A stretch of DNA of 26,325 nt from Pigoraptor chileana. Taxonomy: Eukaryota; Opisthokonta; Filasterea. The notes under the pieces are model-generated. The model was not told the DNA's origin. It worked only from the letters and a program-made list of their open reading frames with translations, and did not search any database. Below are positions 18,968 to 26,325 of this stretch, piece by piece. The translations under genes were made by a program, and so were the position numbers. Numbering within the stretch: the stretch's first letter is position 1; the number at the start of each line of letters is the position of its first letter. The stretch spans positions 1-26,325 of the forward strand of contig CALSCR010003363.1 of assembly GCA_943704495.1 (NCBI GenBank), read 5' to 3'.

Positions 18968-19602
18968 TCACACAAGCATCTCGGACGACAGGGGTGTCCG
19001 CTTTGTGCCAGCAGGGCTTCCCGCAGCCTTCCGCAGATCACTTGATGAGTTCGAGCGGGAGCCACCACCGCGCAGGTCGTGCACGCTCCTTGCACCGTCC
19101 CTGAATGCGTTCGCCACGGCCTTCGCCACCACCTCATCCGCCTGGTGTTCCGACTGCGAAATCATCGAGCCCCGCCGCGCGCTCCAAACCAGGTCGTCAG
19201 AAACGGCGCCGTTTGCGTTTTGAACCTGACATGCCACAGAAGCAAAGTGAGACCAAATTTCTTTAAATGCCAAGCCAGCGACGAGCACAGCGCACGCCGC
19301 AGCACATGACTAGCAACTCGCATACAATACATTGCAACCTACAGTGTCGCAGCCTGCATCAATGAACATATTTGTGCGCAAATTACCTTTTTCTTTGCGA
19401 CTTGTCGTCGCATGTCCGCCACTGCATCTCCACCAGGCGAGCTCGGGGTTGGTCCATCTTCTTTAGCTGCACTCAGAATGGACTTTGGTTTGGGCTCCTC
19501 ATGCGCGGCCGGTGCCGGTGCATCCCCGCTAACTTTTGTGGGCGCATCAGCATGAGCCTGCTTGGGCGCCTCGACATCAACCTTACTCGGGCCGCAACCC
19601 AT
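18968..19602 (-). CDS. Small dual-acylated (MGCGPSK) protein with AKAP-like helix (2 exons, 157 aa)
   Basis: Exons 19602-19387 and 19225-18968 join in phase 0 (donor gtaatt, acceptor cag). The N-terminus MGCGPSK fits N-myristoylation at G2 (small residue at 5-6, Lys at 7) with C3 available for palmitoylation, so the protein should sit on the inner face of a membrane, possibly ciliary. Residues 8-72 are Ala/Pro/Lys-rich and probably disordered. RRGS at 89-92 is a good PKA site. Residues 101-113 (ADEVVAKAVANAF) fit the spacing of amphipathic helices that bind PKA regulatory subunits. The C-terminus is Ser/Arg-rich. No enzyme domain. The product name is inferred from motifs only; the exon model is supported by continuous frame and the clean acylation signal. 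Confidence 0.65.
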
Positions 19603-20160
19603 CTCTAGTGCTGTAGCCGGCCCAGTCACAAATAGAAGATGGCTTGAGATGCACGCCAGAAGTCACACGCAGAGCAAGAGTCCTCTTCACAACTCTGCCT
19701 GAACTAAGCAAGCGGCTCACAATCTCAGGCTGCACGGTGCAATAATCATAATCCCCCACAGTAGACCAATGCGCAATCATACGAAGGAGCTTCCAAAATA
19801 TAACAATACGAGACATCAAAAGAGCATGTTCGAACTCGGCGCCGACTCAGTGAGAGAAGCCGTGTGGTCTCGTGTCACCCTAAAGGGCTGGCGACTAAAA
19901 ACCTGTTGGTCTGAAAACAAGTTGTCAGTGGTGTCGCCAGAGACACCCGGCGGCGTGAATTGAAATTGCGCACTGATTTCCCGCACTCACCCGGAGTCAG
20001 GTGCCACATTAACCGCCTGCGGGTCGCTTGCGCACCCCTGACTCCACCGGTTGCTCGACCAGATTATGTGAAATTGACCTGCAAAAAGCATTCAGATATG
20101 CCTCTAAGCGTCACATTAATTCCCTTAGAGACGATCACGTGATCAGATGTAACACAATTT
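19603..20160. promoter_or_regulatory. Upstream region of the acylated-protein gene with foldbacks and GATCACGTGATC
   Basis: No gene is supported. GGTGTC (19930-19935) pairs with GACACC (19942-19947) across a 6-nt loop. GGAGTCAGG (19993-20001) pairs with CCTGACTCC (20037-20045) over a 35-nt spacer. A perfect 12-bp palindrome GATCACGTGATC lies at 20133-20144, just past the methyltransferase stop; it contains the same ATCACGTGAT sequence as the NFXL1/ODAD3 promoter. Confidence 0.5.
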
Positions 20161-21107
<947 letters not shown>

Positions 21108-22135
21108 TCCATTTGACGCTGCTGACTCCAAACTAGTCTTCAATGCAGGACAGTCCACGCGATGGCACTTTCACTCGCCTGCATGGACCACCGATCCAAG
21201 TGCTCGAGCTCCCGACAAAAGGGCTCGCCATCCTCCCACCCATACACACGCACCATCAGCTTGCCCGACACTCCCGCCATGGCTTAATAGTGAGGCACAT
21301 GCGCAAATCTGATATTCCGAAACTAGACTTCTCTTTCTTGACTCTGTGACGCCGCCAACTGAGGAGACTGACACCTGACAGGCACTGGGGCACGTGCACG
21401 TGTGCACTGACGTCACGGCGTGATAATGACGTCACTTTGACTCTATTGCACTTGACAGTCTGGACAGGACTGAGCCGTAAATTGCCGCCGAAATGAGTGG
21501 TGACAGGAGCTAAGGTCATTAGCTCCCGGTGGTGACAATGCCGAACTATTTCGGGCAGCGGCCCATACTGAACTGGCACGTATGCGACAGCCGGGAGTCA
21601 GTTGCAACCGCACTCCGTGATATGTGACACCACTACTTGTCAGTTAATGCGATAGAACTGAAGACGCCAGAAAAGGTCACGAAGGTGCGTCAGCATCCTT
21701 CCGTTGAGGCTCAATGCAAGATCAAACGTGCGCAATCACTTTCCCATGTCAGAATGAGCCGCAGTGGTGTTCAGAGTCCGATCGGCTCAGTGCACAGCTA
21801 ATATTATATTTCATTACATTTGCCATGGACACAGCACTAACAGTATCAGTATGTATCCGACAGTAGAAAAAACGCAAATAAATCACGGAAGTAAAGAGGC
21901 ATAATTCAAGTCGGTGTCCAAGGCATTTTGCTGCCATGGACTCCACGAGAAGAGAGAGCGAGAAGAGAGAGGGGAAGAATGTGTGTGTGCGTATGGATTG
22001 CACGAGAGAGAGTGCAATATCTAGTTAGTAGGTGCCGTGCCCATGAGTTCAAGAGAAAAAGATAAGCAGAAGCGAGAGAGTGAAAGGGTTCACTGTTCCG
22101 AGTGCATCCGGGTGTCCAGCACGTCATTCATCAGC
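21108..22135. promoter_or_regulatory. Upstream region of the methyltransferase gene, with CACGTG and TGACGTCA cluster
   Basis: About 1 kb without a supported gene, bounded by the methyltransferase start and the kinase stop, both on the minus strand. Within 21391-21434 lie two abutting CACGTG boxes (21391-21396 and 21397-21402) and two TGACGTCA boxes (21408-21415 and 21427-21434), about 285-330 nt upstream of the methyltransferase ATG. A hairpin with 8-bp arms, GGAGCTAA/TTAGCTCC, lies at 21506-21526. The part near 21940-22090 is GA-rich (gagaga runs). Confidence 0.5.
21506..21526. repeat. Perfect 8-bp stem, 5-nt loop
   Basis: GGAGCTAA (21506-21513) and TTAGCTCC (21519-21526) are exact reverse complements around ggtca. 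The copies of ggtgaca on both sides are direct repeats. Could be a binding site or hairpin; function unknown. Confidence 0.5.
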
Positions 22136-25100
22136 TCACGCATCTACATCGCCAAACGGTTGCCCCTCCGCGGCATCCGTGGCATCGTGCGCTGCAAACA
22201 CGCTCTTATCGGGATGGTCTTCCTCGGCGTAGTAAAGCGACTCGGCGTCCTCACAGTCGGCGTCATCGGGAGAGTCCTTGTTTACGCTTGGAATCTCCGT
22301 GATGGGTGCGTGCACAGGCTGCACGACCGGCGCCAGAGCAAGTGCCTGCGCCTGTGCCTCTTCCAGCTGAAGTGGCTCTGTATACCCAGCATCCTCCACA
22401 TGGGTCTGCACGTATGTGTGTGCGTAAATGTGCGTTTTCGTATGTGAATCATTCGTTCAAAAAATGGATTCATATGACATGAAGTATTTGTGCGTGAGAT
22501 CCATGAACATTTGCCACCCATCTCTGGGCGTAGTCTTTCATACAAGTGTTATCGGGAAGCGCTACCCACCATTTCAAACCACTTGAGAATGTCATTGAAC
22601 GCCGGTCGATCGCTCTCTGACGCATTCCAACACATGACCATCAGTAGGTAAAAGCGCGGCGGAATCCTGTCTGGGAGAGTGGGACGGAGCCCTGCAGTTG
22701 TGAAAACAAACCACACAAACTCGGCGTTAGAGACCATGTCAGGACACAACAGCCCCCCCCCCCCATTCTCATTTTGACCACACACCACACACTCTCTCAT
22801 TCACCCTGGAAATAGAGCTCTTCAGAGGCAAATTCGAACAGGACATCTCCATAAAAATCGCATGCTAGATTTTAAGCTCCGCGGAGTTTCGCCAAGTCTA
22901 AAGTCTTCCACAAGCATGACATATGGCGCCGCTCACCGCAATTGACAATCTCATACAAAACGACCTCGCGATCTTCGCGGTTGACGAGATCTCGCGTCAA
23001 GCACACGTCACTATAGGGTGTCTTACACGTGGCGACCTCCCAGAGGACAATTGAGTACGAATACACGTCTGTGAGCGGCAACAGAGCGCAGAAGCGCAGA
23101 CGCAGTTAGCCTGGGCCCCAATTGAAAACGTCGCAAAACAAGACAAGCAGAATAAAATCCATGCACATATACATCTCACACAATATCCTCAAATGCGATG
23201 CACACACAGGAGAGGATTGAACTGCAACCAGTGACATAGTGTGCAGCGGACTGCCCTCTAAAGTGAAGCCCAGGCCTGCGTTATGGCCAGGTATAGGGAT
23301 AGGGAAATGAAGACACAAAAAAAGCACACACCGGACTTGGATGTATAACGGAGGCCTTGGAGAACTTCAGGCGCCGACCAGAACTGTGTACCCATGTCAT
23401 CAATGTGCGTTGTATCGAGAAGCTCACGTGTCGTGGTCATGCCAAAGTCAGCCACCTGCGTGCAGAGACATACACAGACACGCAGACGCGCAGACAACAG
23501 ACCACAGTCACACAGAGGCATAAAATGCATTCAGGAATTTGGAATATTCGAGTATTGATGCATAGTCAATTCAAGGAACGCCGTGCCACATGAAGGTAGC
23601 ATGCGAACTCACAAGCCCGCAAAATAGGCAAGTGAACCCAGCGCAGCCGCAAAATAGGCAAAATTAACCCAGGACCGCCACAAAATAGGCACGCCAGCCC
23701 AGGCACGCCAGCCCAGACACGCATCCTCATGTGACCGATACCATACCTTGGCGGTGAAATTGACATCGAGCAGAATGTTCATCGACTTGAGATCGCCTGT
23801 GAATGCCATTGCGAAATATCGAGCATTGTTTTCACACATTTTAGTAAGCACTACAACAATATAACGAGAAGGGATTCGCGCACAAACCAACACAGAGACA
23901 CACAGACACACATACACAGATACACACAGATATACTTGATCATTGCGCCTCAAAACTCAGAGGTCGCAGCAGACAGTCCAACGAACAAACGGAAGCAATG
24001 CGTATACATACCGTGAATGATGGGAGGGCTGTGGAGATGCAGATATGTCATTCCCAGTGCAATGTCCACAATAATCGCAACCCGTCGCCTCCAGTCGAGC
24101 ACGGCCGGGTCGTTGTTATGCAGCCTGTCCGCGAGGGACCCGTTGCTCATCAACTCCGTCACGATTGCGAGGTGCGCTGAGAGGGATTGCGTGCGCGTAT
24201 GCGATTGTGTGTGATGTGCGTGTGTGAATTTTTGTGCATTTGTGATGGTGTGTGATGTGCGTATTTGAATTATTGTGTGTGAATGCGTGTGCAATGAAGG
24301 TGTTTTAGCCATGCGCGACCAGTGCACTATTGAACATTGCAAAGCCAAGGCTATGACGGGCGTAAATGGTGCCAAAATCACCCATACTCACGGGGGGCGC
24401 AGTAGCCCATGTAGAGAAGGAGGTTCGGATGACGCAACGAGCTGCAAATAAATCAAACCAAATAGATCAACCAACGAATATCAGTGCCATTCACTGTCGC
24501 CACAAATGTCCAAAGCACGTGCAGTTGTGCCTAATATGCCTGCTATGGGCTGCGTGTTTGCATTGTAAGGTTTGCGCGCCTGTTTTTGAGCTTGAGTGTG
24601 CCGGCAGGCGGACTCGCTCAGCCACACGCACTATGCCAATCAAAAAAAGCACATACCGACTCATAGCAAGTGCCACACAGCGCAAGATTCTCACACCCAC
24701 ACTTCGACAGATCTGATCCCGACCAACACACACAAAACACACCCACACCCACAACAGACGCACACCGGGCCCAGCATTTCGCGCCGTTTCCACCAACCCA
24801 CCACATAATGTCGATTTCAGCCTCGAATGTCAGCATGGCGTTCTTCTCGTCCTCGTTCAGCCCGTGAAGCGACCGGCTCCGCTCCGTCGTTCTCGACACA
24901 AGGGAGCTCATGTGACGAATACTGCGTTTCACGCTGTGTCCGATTGTGTCAGAGTCGGAGACCTCGGCCACTCTCCCGCGCGGATCAGAGTTCGCTTCCG
25001 CACTCTGATCAGAGGCAATCCCGGAGTCAACGTCGCCCATGGAGTGGCGGCTGACCCGACGATTTGCGATGGCCGCGCGCACCTGCCCCACGAGCACAGA

Positions 25101-26325
25101 GTCCCTGGAGGCGTCGGATGCGGTTGCCGAATCGATGCCAATGAGACGCTTTGGGGCGACCGATGCAAGAAGCGAGCATTCTTTGATGGCCACATTGGTG
25201 TTCCTCCAGCGACCAAGGTAGACGGTGCCTACAGCTCCACGCCCAAGCTGTGTGAGTGAGTGAGTGTGTGAGTGAGTGAGTGAGTGAGTGAGTGAGTGAG
25301 TGAGTGAGTGAGTGAGTGAGTGTGTGTGTGAGTGAGTGAGTGAATGAGCCAGCAGTGTGTGTGTGTGCTTGTGTGTGTGGCTGTTGGTGATACCCTTTGC
25401 TCTCAACTCACCCTTTTCCACAAGCTGCATAGTGCCCTGCCACGTGGCATTGTCGACGAGTTGCACGTGACAGGCAAGGTCTCCCGTATACAAAGAATCG
25501 GCGTCGGTCTGCGTGAGATTGAATACCTGTCCGAACTCCACAATGTTTCCGGTAAACTGGAACAAAATAGCGCTCGCTTTTTGAAGGGAAAAAACGGGTG
25601 TCTGTGAGTGCACGTCGACTATCGACACCGACGCAACGCTTTCGATTGGGAATGTGGCGAAAAAGCGAACTGGTTGCAGCTGTGCCGTGTTGTTGCTGTA
25701 TGCAAAACTGCACACCGAACGCTGGGTTGTCGGGGCCGCGGTTGCGTTTTGTTGGACGTTCGCCAGCTTTGCACTGAAAAGTTGCGCTGCGGATTGGTAT
25801 TGGAAAGAAGTTTTGACGAATCAAAGGTTAATAGGTAAAGATTAGGGCTGTAATAGGACACACGATTGGTATGCGTTGTGTTCTCAAAGTCGTGCGCGAA
25901 ATAAACACAACATGGAAAACAACACATTCACTGTTCTTGCAAACACACACACACACACAGCAGTACCGGTGTCTATGAAGAGCTGTCCGCGAATCTCGCC
26001 GTTGGGGTATTGGATCGAATGGACGTTAACGTACATCGAGCCGTTGATGAGAGCTGCTTCCTGTTCCAGGGTGAGTGGGCCCAGCGCAGCATTTGTGACA
26101 AGCTGCACGTTTGGCGGCTGGCCCTATAATGATAATGTGTGTGGCAGAATGGTGTGTGCATGCATGTGTGTTTGTGTGCGTGCGATTGTGTGTGAGTGTT
26201 TGTGTATGTGTGTTTGTATGTATGCAGGCGAGTATGCGAGTATGCAGATAGTATGCCATTTCAGAAAGTGCAAATATGATACACAAAGAAATGTGCGTTG
26301 TTCTGCACACTCTAGCAATTACCCC
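22136..26325 (-). CDS. CHRD-domain TKL-type protein kinase, 3' part (5' end beyond the window)
   Basis: Exons in gene order: 26123-25967, 25786-25412, 25247-24802, 24441-24392, 24176-24012, 23796-23747, 23455-23332, 23068-22937, 22691-22570 and 22405-22136. The first encodes the end of one CHRD domain (LTLEQEAALINGSMYVNVHS, then GEIRGQL). The second encodes a fuller CHRD domain (AQLFSAKL to QGTMQL). The kinase domain follows: GRGAVG loop, VAIK lysine, αC FEAEI, LRHPNL, catalytic HGDLKSMN, DFG, SAPEVL, and DVYSYSIVLWEV. These are tyrosine-kinase-like features. The usual HRD arginine is glycine. Some 100 Ser/Arg-rich residues are inserted between the VAIK lysine and αC. An acidic 89-residue tail ends the protein. 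CHRD domains are normally extracellular, so a receptor kinase is expected, yet no membrane helix lies between CHRD and kinase. The junction 25411-25248 is either an intron with mismatched phase (1 to 0) or an in-frame repeat; see findings. Confidence 0.85.
23615..23735. repeat. Minisatellite of about 30 bp in a kinase intron
   Basis: The core cgcaaaataggca or cacaaaataggca recurs three times (from about 23618, 23648 and 23679), each followed by a diverged aacccag/gcccag stretch. A shorter cacgccagcccag unit is then repeated. It lies in the intron 23746-23456 and does not affect the frame. Confidence 0.65.
24180..24300. repeat. GT-rich low-complexity intron DNA
   Basis: Repeated tgtgtgatgtgcg blocks lie in the intron between exons 24441-24392 and 24176-24012. 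Intronic simple sequence with no gene in it. Confidence 0.5.
25251..25347. repeat. TGAG microsatellite between CHRD and kinase coding parts
   Basis: Thirteen perfect TGAG units (25269-25320) are flanked by interrupted units (TGTG, TGAA). Read on the minus strand as TCAC repeats, it has no stop in the kinase frame and would encode Ser-Leu-Thr-His repeats. It lies immediately before the kinase glycine loop (codon for Leu at 25247-25245) and ends at a plausible acceptor (cacacag). Confidence 0.85.
26126..26325 (-). other. Kinase-gene intron, GT-rich, running off the window
   Basis: It precedes the exon beginning at 26123 (acceptor attatag). The sequence is mostly TG and TGCG microsatellite-like. 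The upstream exons of the CHRD-kinase gene lie beyond the window end. Confidence 0.55.

Noticed and set aside
23160-23290. tRNA-like B-box (reverse of ggattgaactgcaacc) on the minus strand
   Set aside because: The bases on either side of the loop do not form a T-arm stem, there is no matching A-box or acceptor stem, and it lies in a kinase intron.
25248-25411. Calling the TGAG stretch firmly an intron or firmly coding
   Set aside because: Splice signals are present at both ends but the phases disagree, while read-through keeps the frame but gives an odd peptide and no membrane helix; left open as a finding.

Overview
This window reads as nuclear DNA of a free-living, mitochondriate, flagellated single-celled eukaryote. 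Coding exons are fairly GC-rich. Most genes are cut by short introns (mostly about 40-420 nt) with GT-AG ends, commonly gtgag/gtaag or gtggg donors and pyrimidine-cag acceptors. Intergenic DNA and introns are more AT-rich and full of simple repeats. An outer-dynein-arm docking protein implies motile cilia, and an ABC1-type atypical kinase with an arginine-rich leader implies mitochondria. A receptor-like TKL kinase with CHRD domains is a combination I associate with amoebozoan-like protists, but I cannot name the lineage from sequence alone.

Layout: (1) 1-950, upstream DNA with a palindrome and a TATA-like box. (2) 951-4353 (+), a 7-exon gene for an 879-aa secreted cysteine-rich protein of unknown family; it has five copies of a CxCxSxDD / CxW...VP module, then a helical part with a hydrophobic hairpin. 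(3) 4676-8550 (-), an 8-exon NFXL1 orthologue (RING plus NF-X1 zinc fingers plus C-terminal membrane anchor), convergent with gene 2. (4) 8551-9012, a bidirectional promoter with two identical ATCACGTGAT palindromes. (5) 9013-12828 (+), an 11-exon ODAD3/CCDC151 orthologue. (6) 13597-14610 (+), intronless RAB geranylgeranyltransferase beta subunit. (7) 15959-17965 (-), intronless ADCK2-like protein. (8) 18968-19602 (-), a small two-exon protein predicted to be myristoylated and palmitoylated, with a candidate PKA-anchoring helix. (9) 20161-21107 (-), a METTL21/VCPKMT-family methyltransferase. (10) 22136 to beyond 26325 (-), the 3' part of a CHRD-domain TKL protein kinase gene.

I rebuilt the exon structures by joining splice sites so that reading frame and family similarity are continuous. 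In genes 2, 3, 5, 8 and 9 the exon lengths sum to a multiple of three and the phases match at every junction. There are no operons; the genes are independent housekeeping, ciliary and signalling units. The main unexplained items are the cysteine-rich tandem module of gene 2, the CHRD-to-kinase junction at a TGAG microsatellite (no transmembrane segment and mismatched intron phases), the AKAP-like acylated protein, and clusters of CACGTG and TGACGTCA palindromes and foldback repeats between genes.
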